DNA from: JASJAR01 sp038530285
GTDB taxonomy: Bacteria; Pseudomonadota; Alphaproteobacteria; Rhodobacterales; Rhodobacteraceae
Length of the DNA stretch: 64,000 nt
Assembly (NCBI GenBank): GCA_038530285.1
Contig: JBCBCY010000002.1
Coordinates: 124,001 to 188,000, forward strand
Direction: 5' to 3'
In this document: piece after piece, positions 8,622 to 15,779 of the stretch
How positions within the stretch are numbered: the first letter of the stretch is position 1
How the letters are laid out: every line of letters begins with the position of its first letter
The notes under the pieces: generated by a model
Database searches by the model: none
What the model saw: the letters and a program-made list of their open reading frames with translations, nothing else
Told to the model about the DNA's origin: nothing
Program-made: the position numbers and the translations under genes

Positions 8622-9426
8622 CCCTTTTGAGGTCCGGGGGCAGGACATCCTCGCTTGGCCAAAGCCCCGTGATCAGCGCGGCGTCATAGCCTTGGGTCAA
8701 CCCAGCCGCGACCATGGCCGCGGCCGCGGTTTCAGCGTCATAGCTCAGCGTGCCGATCCGGGGGCGGGCGTTTTCCAGAATGGCAAAGGCGGTGGATTTG
8801 CGCGCGTCATTCGCCGGCATGCCGATGACGCCGGCATTGATCCACAGATGCCGCCCCACGGGCCGGGTAAAGGCGATGCCCGAATGGCCGGCGATCACAC
8901 CATCGATGGGGCCGGCGGCGGCTTCGATCAGGGCGATCTCTTCGGCAAACACCGCGTCGGGAGAGGTTGACCAGATGAAGCGCGCGATATCGGACAGCCC
9001 GCCATGGATCACCGCGAAGCGTTTCGCCCCTTGGGCAAACACCGCAATGTCCGGTGCTGCTGCAAAGGCGGCGCGAATATCGTCATGGGGCATCAAGGCG
9101 CGCAAGGCATGGGGGTACCAGCCCTTCGACAGGATATCGCAAGTCGAGCCCCCTTCGAACCCGCAGCCGCAATCCTCTGCACCCGCCGCCAACTGGCGTT
9201 CGCAATTGCCCGCCACCAGCGCCCCGCCTTCGGCCAGCACCAGCCGGGCGGTGTCAACGGGGTCGGCACAATAGGCCACCACATCGCCGGTGCAGATCCG
9301 CGCGGGCGGCGCAATTCCCACCACATCGGCCATTGCGAACACGGCCCGGGTGGCCTGCAGGTTTGAATAGGGTCCGCCATAAAGCAACACCGGCCCCTCA
9401 AGCGCACCTAAATCCTTGATGATCAT
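8611..9426 (-). CDS. Metallophosphoesterase-fold protein with altered first metal motif
   Basis: A 271-residue protein of the calcineurin-like phosphoesterase superfamily. Later motifs are intact: GDVVAYCADP for the GDxxxxG block, GNCE in place of GNHE, VIHGG and GHSG. The first block, normally D-x-H-G-N, reads YGGPYSNLQA, so the metal-binding Asp and His are missing. It may use fewer metals or have become a binding protein. An AAGGCAATC ribosome site supports the ATG at 9426. It is divergent from the CorC-type gene and converges with xerD. Confidence 0.75.
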   Translation of the reverse strand: MIIKDLGALEGPVLLYGGPYSNLQATRAVFAMADVVGIAPPARICTGDVVAYCADPVDTARLVLAEGGALVAGNCERQLAAGAEDCGCGFEGGSTCDILSKGWYPHALRALMPHDDIRAAFAAAPDIAVFAQGAKRFAVIHGGLSDIARFIWSTSPDAVFAEEIALIEAAAGPIDGVIAGHSGIAFTRPVGRHLWINAGVIGMPANDARKSTAFAILENARPRIGTLSYDAETAAAAMVAAGLTQGYDAALITGLWPSEDVLPPDLKRVSA

Positions 9427-9489
9427 GCGATTGCCTTGAAAACGAGGTGGATTGACCCCATAAAACGGCTTGGACCTTCCCTGACAAGT

Positions 9490-10821
9490 ATGATGGACGA
9501 CCCCACACCTTTTCTTGATAGCGCCTTTTGGCTGACCGCAGGCGCAATCATCGCCCTTCTGGTCCTGTCGGCGTTCTTTTCGGGCTCTGAAACCGCGCTG
9601 ACGGCCGCGTCACGCGGCAAGCTGCGCGCGCGGGCAGACAAAGGCGACAAGGGTGCTGTGCGCGCGCTGGACATCACCGAAGACAACGAACGCCTGATCG
9701 GGTCGGTCCTTCTGGGCAACAACCTGGTCAACATTCTGGCCACCTCACTTGCGACGGCCCTGTTCACGCGGGCGTTCGGCGAAAGCGGGGTGGCTTTGGC
9801 GACGCTGGTGATGACCGCTTTGGTGCTGATCTTTGCAGAAGTCATGCCCAAGACCTATGCGATCACCAATGCCGAACAGGCCGCATCGCGGGTTTCGCCG
9901 GTGATTGCGCTGGTTGTGCGCGTCTTTGCCCCTGTTGTGGGCTTTGTGCGCATGCTCGTCCGGGGTGTGCTGCGCCTGTTCGGTGTGCGCATCGATCCTG
10001 ACAGCCAGATCATGGCGGTGCGCGAGGAAATCCAGGGCGCCTTGCAACTGGGTCATGCCGAAGGCGTGGTCGAAAAAGAGGACCGCGACCGCATTCTGGG
10101 GGCGTTGGATCTGGGCGACCGCACGGTCGAGGAAATCATGCTTCACCGTTCGGGGATCGAGATGATTGATGCCGATCTGTCCACCGAGGATATCCTGGAT
10201 CAATGTCTGCAATCGCGCCACACACGCCTGCCGCTCTATCGGGGCGAGAAGGAAAACATCGTCGGGCTGATCCATGCCAAGGATCTGTTGCGCGCGATCT
10301 ACAAATGGCGCCGCCAGGATGCGACCGGGTTTGAAACCGATCTGTCGGGATTTGACATCATGGAGGTCGCCAAAACCCCCTATTTCGTGCCCGAAACCAC
10401 GACGCTGGATGAGCAGATGCGCCAGTTTCTGCGCCGCCATGCCCATTTCGCGCTGGTGGTCGATGAATATGGCTCGCTCGAAGGGCTGATCACGCTCGAA
10501 GACATCCTCGAAGAAATCGTCGGCGAGATCACGGATGAATTCGACGCCGGCGATGACGCAGAAATCACGCGGACCGACACCGGCGATGTGCTGGTCGACG
10601 GGGCGATGACGATCCGGGACCTGAACCGGGCGATGGATTGGTCGCTGCCCGATGAAGAGGCCAATACGGTCGCGGGTCTGGTGATCCATGAAGCGCAAAC
10701 CATCCCGACCATCGGTCAGGTGTTTTCCTTTCATGGCTGCCGGTTTGAAATCCTCGACCGGCAGGACAACCGCATCACCCGGATCAAGGTGCGCCCCTTG
10801 CCGGGGATGAACGCCATTTGA
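9490..10821 (+). CDS. HlyC/CorC-family membrane protein (DUF21-CBS-CorC_HlyC)
   Basis: A 443-residue integral membrane protein of the family linked to magnesium/cobalt export and once called hemolysin-like. An N-terminal DUF21 domain has about four helices (LSAFFSGSETALTAASRGKL is the family signature). Two CBS domains follow (RLPLYRGEKENIVGLIHAKDLL and FALVVDEYGSLEGLITLEDILEEIVGEI). The last 80 residues are the transporter-associated CorC_HlyC domain. A TTG at 9436 would extend the frame, but the ATG at 9490 or 9493 matches the usual N-terminus. Substrate is not shown by the sequence. Confidence 0.9.
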   Translation: MMDDPTPFLDSAFWLTAGAIIALLVLSAFFSGSETALTAASRGKLRARADKGDKGAVRALDITEDNERLIGSVLLGNNLVNILATSLATALFTRAFGESGVALATLVMTALVLIFAEVMPKTYAITNAEQAASRVSPVIALVVRVFAPVVGFVRMLVRGVLRLFGVRIDPDSQIMAVREEIQGALQLGHAEGVVEKEDRDRILGALDLGDRTVEEIMLHRSGIEMIDADLSTEDILDQCLQSRHTRLPLYRGEKENIVGLIHAKDLLRAIYKWRRQDATGFETDLSGFDIMEVAKTPYFVPETTTLDEQMRQFLRRHAHFALVVDEYGSLEGLITLEDILEEIVGEITDEFDAGDDAEITRTDTGDVLVDGAMTIRDLNRAMDWSLPDEEANTVAGLVIHEAQTIPTIGQVFSFHGCRFEILDRQDNRITRIKVRPLPGMNAI

Positions 10822-10834
10822 CCCCGGGCGGTGG

Positions 10835-10966
10835 AAATCTCTGACCAGAGATTTGATCAAACCCTTTGAAGGGTTTGGGCGCGCGCGACAGGGGATGGCC
10901 CGGAGATTTGAGCGCGGCGCGCCAAATCTCTTCAAAGAGATTTTGAAAAACCCTTTGAGGGGTTTT
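10835..10966. repeat. Twin-palindrome element, two tandem copies
   Basis: Four hairpins follow the CorC-type stop codon. AAATCTCTG/CAGAGATTT lies at 10835-10854 and CAAACCCTT/AAGGGTTTG at 10858-10877. After about 45 bases a variant pair follows: AAATCTCTT/AAGAGATTT at 10924-10943 and an imperfect AAAACCC/GGGTTTT near 10947-10966. The two halves are diverged copies of one bipartite unit. Related units occur near 31.88, 35.74 and 40.54 kb. Confidence 0.8.
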
Positions 10967-10986
10967 AGCGCGCAGTCTTCCATGAC

Positions 10987-11033
10987 GCGCAATTTACCCG
11001 AAAACCGCATCCCACTTTTCGGATCGCGCTTAG
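10987..11033. repeat. Alphaproteobacterial intergenic palindromic repeat, copy 1
   Basis: The core is CCGAAAA (10998-11004), a 11-base loop containing CGCATCCCAC, then TTTTCGG (11016-11022). It is flanked by TTTAC on the left and ATCGCGCTT on the right. The right end abuts the stop codon of the SLC13 gene on the minus strand. A second copy is at 13041-13085. This CCGAAAA/TTTTCGG repeat resembles one widespread in Rhizobiales and Rhodobacterales. Confidence 0.8.
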
Positions 11034-12913
11034 AACATCAGGTTCATCACGCCCAGCGACACCACCAGAAACAACACCGTCATGATCCCGCCGGACTTCA
11101 CGAAATCCACCACCCGGTAGCCGCCCGGCCCCATGATCAGCGCGTTGACCTGATGGGTCGGGATCAGAAAGGAATTCGACGTCGAAATCGCCACCGTCAG
11201 GGCAAAGACCGCCGGATTGGCACCGGCTGCCACCGCGATCGACACCGCCAGCGGCACCAAGAGCACCGTGGCGCCCACATTCGACATCACCAGCGTGAAG
11301 CCCGTGGCAAGCACCGCGACACCCGCCTGCAACGACCAGATCGGCCAGCCGTCCAGCAGTGTCAGAATTTGCTGGGCAATCCAGGTCGCCGTCCCGGTCG
11401 ATTGCACCGCCTGCCCCAGCGGAATGAGACTGGCGAGCAAAAACACCGTCGGCCAACTGACCGCCTCATAGGCTTCATCGATCGACAAGACCCGCGTGAC
11501 GATCATTCCCACCGCGCCGACCAGCAGCGCCAGCGACAAGCGCACGTCAGAAAACAGGATCAGCCCCAAAGCCACCAGAAAGAACAAAAGCGCCCAGCTG
11601 ACCTTGTGGGGGCGCAGTTCTTCGCGCGGGAAATCCGATGTGACCACGACAAAATCGCGGTCCTTTGTCAGCCGCGCCAGACTGTCCCATTTGGTGAACG
11701 CCACAATCGTGTCGCCCGCCCGGTGCGGGATATGGGCAATATCGGTCGCTTCGTGATCCTCGGTTTCCACCAGGCTGAGGGTGTCTTCCCCGCGTTTGAT
11801 CGCCAGGGCATTGAGCCCGTAGGTCTTGCGCATGACCACTTCACGCGCGGTCTTGCCGATGAGACTGGAATCGGGCGGGATCACCACCTCGGCGATGCCG
11901 GCCACCGTGGGGGCGTATTCCTCGGCGAAGACATCCAGTTCGGGCAGCACCGTCAGCCCATAGGTGTCCGCCATGTCCTGGATGACCTTGCGCCGGCCCA
12001 GGATCGCCAGCCGGCAGGGGGTTTCCACCTGTGTGGCAATCACCGGGGCGAAATACCGGTTGCCCTTGTGGTAACTGCCGATGATGTAAAGGTGATGGGC
12101 GACCATGATGTCGGCAAAGGTCTGGCCGACCAGCAGCGAATGCTGGGGCACCACGACTTCAACCAGATCGGCCTTCACCCCGTAGATCCGCTTGACGTAA
12201 TCCTTCACCGACGCGCCCGATGTCACCTCATCAGGTGTCTTGTTCACCGGCAGGACCCAACGGCCAAGAACGACGAAATAGAGAATACCTGTCACGATCA
12301 GCGCGATCCCGATGGGCGTCACCGAAAACAGGCTGAACGGCGCCATCTGCAGCGCCTCGGGCAAGTCGCGGTTCGATGTGGCAATGAGGTCATTGAGCAA
12401 GATCAGGGGCGATGAGCCGACCATCGTCATGGTCCCGCCAAGGATCGCGCAGAACCCCATCGGCATCAAAAGCCGCGACAGAGGCAGGCCTGTGCGCACC
12501 GAAATCCGGCTGACCACGGGCAAAAACAAGGCCGCCGCGCCGACGTTCTGCATGAATGAGGAGATCACCCCCACGGTGCCCGAAATGATCGGGATGATGC
12601 GCCCTTCGGTGGTGCCGCCAAACTTCAAGATCGCGGCCGCGACCTTGGACATCAGCCCGGTCCGGTCAAGCCCCGCACCTATGATCATCACCGCGATGAT
12701 CGAGATCACCGCGTTTGACGAAAACCCAACAAACAACTCAGCGGGATTGGCCAGCCCTGACAGCCCCGGCGCGTAGCTGAGCGCGCCCAGGATCACCAGC
12801 ACTGATAGGGCGGCCAGATCGATCCGCACGATTTCGGACACGAACAGAAAAACCGTCAGCGCCAGCACGGCCAACACCACGCCCATCTCGGTACTGAATG
12901 CGAGGCTTTCCAA
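11030..12913 (-). CDS. SLC13-family anion permease with paired TrkA_C domains
   Basis: A 627-residue inner-membrane transporter of the divalent anion:sodium symporter superfamily. About six helices come first, then two RCK/TrkA_C-like cytoplasmic domains at roughly 215-390 (VVPQHSLLVGQTFADI and VIPPDSSLIGKTAREV are their first strands), then a second helical half ending with SNSFLIPTHQVNALIMGPGGY. Members with this layout carry sulfate, sulfite or other oxyanions, and the substrate is not resolved here. The start is a TTG with an AAAGGAG ribosome site 11 bases upstream; an ATG at 12886 is the alternative. It stands alone. Confidence 0.88.
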   Translation of the reverse strand: MESLAFSTEMGVVLAVLALTVFLFVSEIVRIDLAALSVLVILGALSYAPGLSGLANPAELFVGFSSNAVISIIAVMIIGAGLDRTGLMSKVAAAILKFGGTTEGRIIPIISGTVGVISSFMQNVGAAALFLPVVSRISVRTGLPLSRLLMPMGFCAILGGTMTMVGSSPLILLNDLIATSNRDLPEALQMAPFSLFSVTPIGIALIVTGILYFVVLGRWVLPVNKTPDEVTSGASVKDYVKRIYGVKADLVEVVVPQHSLLVGQTFADIMVAHHLYIIGSYHKGNRYFAPVIATQVETPCRLAILGRRKVIQDMADTYGLTVLPELDVFAEEYAPTVAGIAEVVIPPDSSLIGKTAREVVMRKTYGLNALAIKRGEDTLSLVETEDHEATDIAHIPHRAGDTIVAFTKWDSLARLTKDRDFVVVTSDFPREELRPHKVSWALLFFLVALGLILFSDVRLSLALLVGAVGMIVTRVLSIDEAYEAVSWPTVFLLASLIPLGQAVQSTGTATWIAQQILTLLDGWPIWSLQAGVAVLATGFTLVMSNVGATVLLVPLAVSIAVAAGANPAVFALTVAISTSNSFLIPTHQVNALIMGPGGYRVVDFVKSGGIMTVLFLVVSLGVMNLMF

Positions 12914-13040
12914 CGTCGCGCAGGCTCCTTTAGGTGTGGACCCTAACGCGCGCCGCTGCCGGGGTCCAATGGCCAGAGGGTGCGGGCAGATAGGACCAGT
13001 TGCAGGCCACCGGACTTGGGCGCCGGGGGGAGTGTCATCC

Positions 13041-13085
13041 CGCGCGATTTACCCGAAAACCGGTCCCCACTTTTCGGATCGCGCT
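13041..13085. repeat. Alphaproteobacterial intergenic palindromic repeat, copy 2
   Basis: The same CCGAAAA (13053-13059) and TTTTCGG (13071-13077) arms as copy 1, with the same flanks (GCGCGATTTAC and ATCGCGCTTT). It too ends exactly at the stop codon of a minus-strand gene, here the HerA-like ATPase. Identity with copy 1 extends over about 40 bases with a few changes in the loop. Confidence 0.8.
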
Positions 13086-14627
13086 TTAGCGTCCCTTGAA
13101 CAACCCGCCCAGGATACCGCGCACAATGCGCTTGCCGGTCGTGCCTTTGAGTTCCTTGATCACCACGCCCGCGACCGCCTCGCCGAAGCTTTCGCCCGAG
13201 CGGGTGGATTTCGATGTGGACCGGCCCACGCGCTGCCCGGTGTAGCGGCGCGCGGTCTTGTATTCGCGAAAGATCGCATCGGCGTCTTCTTCAGCCGCTT
13301 CGGCCCTTTCGGCTTCAGCGGCGGCATCGGCGGCGCGCTGGGTCAGGGTTTCATAGGCCGACACCCGGTCGGTGGCCGTGTCGTATTTGCCCGAAACCGG
13401 CGAGGAGGTGATCACGGCGTCGCGTTCGGCCTTGGTGATCGGGCCCAATTGCGACGACGGCGGGCGGATCAGCGTGCGCTCGACCACGCCCGGCGCGCCT
13501 TTGGCTTCCAGCATCGAGGTGACAGCCTCGCCCACGCCCACCTCGCGGATCGCGTCTTCGGTCGAAAAGCGCGGGTTGTCGCGGTAGGTTTCTGCCGCCT
13601 GGCGCAGGTTCTTGCGGTCGCGGGCGGTGAAGGCGCGCAAAGCGTGCTGCACCCGGTTGCCAAGCTGGCCCAGAATGTCTTCAGGCACGTCCGCCGGGTT
13701 CTGGGTGACAAAGTACACCCCCACCCCTTTGGACCGGATCAGCCGCGCGACCTGTTCGACCTTGTCCACCAGCGCTTTTGGGGCGCCGTCAAACAACAAA
13801 TGCGCCTCGTCGAAAAAGAACACCAGCTTCGGCTTGTCGGGGTCGCCCACCTCGGGGAGTTCTTCAAAAAGCTCCGACAACAGCCACAACAGCGTCGTGG
13901 CATAAAGCTTTGGTGCCCCCATCAGCTTGTCGGCCGCCAGGATCGACACCAGGCCGCGCCCGTCCGTATCGGTGCGCATCAGATCCGCCAGTTCCAGGGC
14001 CGGCTCGCCGAAAAACCGGGTCGCCCCCTGGTTTTCCAACACCAGAAGCCGCCGCTGGATCGCGCCGATTGACGCGGTCGACACATTGCCATAGCGCAGG
14101 GACAATTCGCCCCGGTTCTCGCCCGTCCAGACCAGAAGCGCTTGCAGGTCCTTGAGGTCCAAAAGCGGCAGACCCTGTTCGTCGGCCACACGGAAGGCGA
14201 TGTTCAGCACCCCTTCCTGGGCCTCGGTGAGTTCCAGAAGCTGGGCCAAGAGCAACGGCCCCATCTCGGCCACGGTGGTGCGGATCGGATGGCCCTGTTC
14301 GCCAAACAGATCCCAGAAGATCACCGGGAAAGCATCGTAATGGTAGTCGGCAAACCCGATGGTGCCCGCGCGTTTGGTGAAAGCCTCATGCAGTTTGAAG
14401 GTCTCGGTCCCGGATTTTGCCAGCCCCGACAGATCGCCTTTGACATCCGACAGAACCACCGGCACGCCCATGGCCGAGAACCCTTCGGCCATGATCTGAA
14501 GTGTTACGGTTTTGCCCGTGCCGGTCGCACCGGCGACCAGCCCATGCCGGTTGGCATATTTCAGCGTCAACCCCTGACGGGTGCCGTAATTCGGCCCGCC
14601 GCCCCCGATAAAAATGTCGTTGCTCAC
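13086..14627 (-). CDS. DUF853 (HerA-like, YjgR-type) ATPase
   Basis: A 513-residue cytoplasmic P-loop ATPase of the HerA/FtsK lineage. Walker A is GATGTGKT near residue 33, with SDVKGDLSG shortly after. The Walker B strand LVFFFDEAHLLF is near residue 270, and sensor motif YFVTQNPADVPE follows. A coiled-coil rich in Ala/Glu lies at about 420-450. The C-terminus is basic and ends GILGGLFKGR. The biological role of this family is not settled; no nuclease such as NurA is adjacent, so it is not an obvious HerA-NurA repair pair. The start is GTG with a GGGGGCAGGG stretch upstream. Confidence 0.88.
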   Translation of the reverse strand: MSNDIFIGGGGPNYGTRQGLTLKYANRHGLVAGATGTGKTVTLQIMAEGFSAMGVPVVLSDVKGDLSGLAKSGTETFKLHEAFTKRAGTIGFADYHYDAFPVIFWDLFGEQGHPIRTTVAEMGPLLLAQLLELTEAQEGVLNIAFRVADEQGLPLLDLKDLQALLVWTGENRGELSLRYGNVSTASIGAIQRRLLVLENQGATRFFGEPALELADLMRTDTDGRGLVSILAADKLMGAPKLYATTLLWLLSELFEELPEVGDPDKPKLVFFFDEAHLLFDGAPKALVDKVEQVARLIRSKGVGVYFVTQNPADVPEDILGQLGNRVQHALRAFTARDRKNLRQAAETYRDNPRFSTEDAIREVGVGEAVTSMLEAKGAPGVVERTLIRPPSSQLGPITKAERDAVITSSPVSGKYDTATDRVSAYETLTQRAADAAAEAERAEAAEEDADAIFREYKTARRYTGQRVGRSTSKSTRSGESFGEAVAGVVIKELKGTTGKRIVRGILGGLFKGR

Positions 14628-14687
14628 GCCCTGCCCCCGAAGTTCCGTTTAAATGGCCCGATTTGGCCACGAGTTGTTAACCATTTT

Positions 14688-14785
14688 CCTCCAGTATCCT
14701 CCCAACTCGCAAGGGGTTTTCCTTTTCGCGAGTTACTTCCTCCCTGTCAGACTGGCCGCGTCCTTCCCGGATGCGGCCTTTTTTT
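14688..14785 (+). ncRNA. Candidate anti-Shine-Dalgarno small RNA (cuckoo/CcsR-like)
   Basis: A structured segment with no ORF on this strand. Three C-rich motifs, CCTCC at 14688-14692 and CCTCCC at 14698-14703 and 14739-14744, are predicted unpaired and could mask ribosome sites. Between the last two is a 13-pair stem (AACTCGC at 14704-14710 with GCGAGTT at 14728-14734, continuing inward with AAGGGG and CCTTTT, one bulged C) closed by a TTTT loop. A strong terminator follows at once. This layout matches the alphaproteobacterial CCUCC-motif RNAs. The 5' end is uncertain because I found no clear promoter. Confidence 0.55.
14754..14785 (+). terminator. Rho-independent terminator of the candidate small RNA
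   Basis: GGCCGCGTCC pairs with GGATGCGGCC (one G-T pair) around a TTCCC loop and is followed by seven T. No plus-strand protein gene lies upstream, so it must end some other transcript. Confidence 0.8.
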
Positions 14786-14826
14786 GCCCGGCGGCAAAGT
14801 CCTTTGAAATTGTGATATATTTGCTG

Positions 14827-14855
14827 TTGACGGGTCGGCGTTCAGCGCTTAGCCT
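14827..14855 (+). promoter_or_regulatory. Sigma-70-type promoter upstream of the leader ORF and ialB
   Basis: TTGACG at 14827-14832, a 17-base spacer and TAGCCT at 14850-14855. Transcription would start near 14862. The products would be a short RNA ended by the terminator at 14910-14930 or, on read-through, the ialB message. Confidence 0.5.
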
Positions 14856-14899
14856 CCGCCTCAATATATAAGTCGGCCAGTCCGGCAGGGAGAGAACTA

Positions 14900-14986
14900 A
14901 TGTGGAAAGAGGGCCTTACGGCCCTTTTTTCATGTGCGGCACAGCGGATTTGGCGGGCAATGGCCGATCGGATCACACCCCCCTGA
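14900..14986 (+). CDS. Candidate leader peptide (28 aa) spanning a terminator
   Basis: An ATG seven bases after a GGGAG ribosome site opens a 28-codon frame starting MWKEGLTALFSCAA and ending ITPP. It begins about 38 bases after the predicted transcription start. Codons 4-11 lie inside the terminator hairpin and T run, so ribosomes on this ORF would melt the terminator. It may therefore act as an attenuator for ialB, 62 bases downstream. It could also be a fortuitous frame in a short RNA. Confidence 0.4.
   Translation: MWKEGLTALFSCAAQRIWRAMADRITPP
14910..14930 (+). terminator. Terminator inside the leader ORF ahead of ialB
   Basis: AGGGCC pairs with GGCCCT around a TTAC loop and is followed by T residues. 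It lies about 50 bases downstream of the predicted transcription start and 119 bases before the ialB start codon. Confidence 0.7.
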
Positions 14987-15048
14987 CACCGGTTGTGACC
15001 CGTGCTAGGCGACGTTCAACACAGGACGATTTGGAAAGGTGCATTGCG

Positions 15049-15753
15049 ATGGGGTGCTGGCGTTTACTTGCAGCAGGGCTGATTCTTTTGGGCGGATCCG
15101 CGGTCTGGGCTCAGGATGCCGAAACCGTCCCCGATGCCGAAACCACCCAGACGCAGGACGGGGGCAGCGCAGCGGCTGAGGCCCCCGCGCCCGACGCGGG
15201 CACCGAAGACGCGGGGACTGGTGACGCGGCTGACGCCGCCGAGGGGCCTGCGGTGAACAGCAGCTACGTCGCCGCCACCTTCACCGATTGGTCGCTGACC
15301 TGCGTGGTGTCCGGCACGGGCAACGACCCCTGCCGGTTCATCCAGGTCCTGAACAACGGCGAAGGCGGCCGCGTGGCCCAGGTCAGCATCGTGCCTTTGC
15401 CGCCCGGTCAGGGCGTGGCGGCTGCGGCCATCGTGGAAACACCTCTGGGCACGTTGTTGCGGGTGCCACAAACTGCCGAGCAGCTGCAGCAGCCCGGTGG
15501 CTTGCGCTTGCAGGTCGACAATGGCGAATTGCGCGTCTTCCAGTTCACCTTTTGTGGGCCCGATGGCTGCGTGGCCGAGATTGGGATGGAACAAGAGCTG
15601 GTGGAGGCGTTCAAGCGCGGCAATACGGCCACGATCACCATCTGGTCGGTGGATGCCCCCGGCCAACCGGTTGAGTTGGAATTGTCGCTGTCGGGCTTCA
15701 CTGCCGGGTTCAACCGCGTGTCGGAGCTTGCCGCGGGCCCCGCGCCGGAATAG
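15049..15753 (+). CDS. Invasion-associated locus B family protein
   Basis: A 234-residue exported protein. Residues 1-23 are a signal peptide ending VWAQ. An Asp/Thr/Ala-rich linker of about 45 residues follows. Residues 75-225 form the IalB domain: FTDWSLTCV, then NDPCRFIQVLNN, then FTFCGPDGCVAEI with the paired cysteines typical of the family, and a final SLSGF. The family is common in alphaproteobacteria; its role outside Bartonella is unknown. A longer frame from 14902 exists, but the GGAAAGG site and signal peptide support the ATG at 15049. It converges with the beta-ketoacyl synthase gene. Confidence 0.85.
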   Translation: MGCWRLLAAGLILLGGSAVWAQDAETVPDAETTQTQDGGSAAAEAPAPDAGTEDAGTGDAADAAEGPAVNSSYVAATFTDWSLTCVVSGTGNDPCRFIQVLNNGEGGRVAQVSIVPLPPGQGVAAAAIVETPLGTLLRVPQTAEQLQQPGGLRLQVDNGELRVFQFTFCGPDGCVAEIGMEQELVEAFKRGNTATITIWSVDAPGQPVELELSLSGFTAGFNRVSELAAGPAPE

Positions 15754-15779
15754 CCACCACGGCCTGTTTTGCAGATGCG

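Noticed and set aside
10853..12415. 520-codon plus-strand frame
   Set aside because: It is antisense to the SLC13 permease, is Arg/His/Gln-rich as GC-rich shadows usually are, and runs through palindromic repeats.
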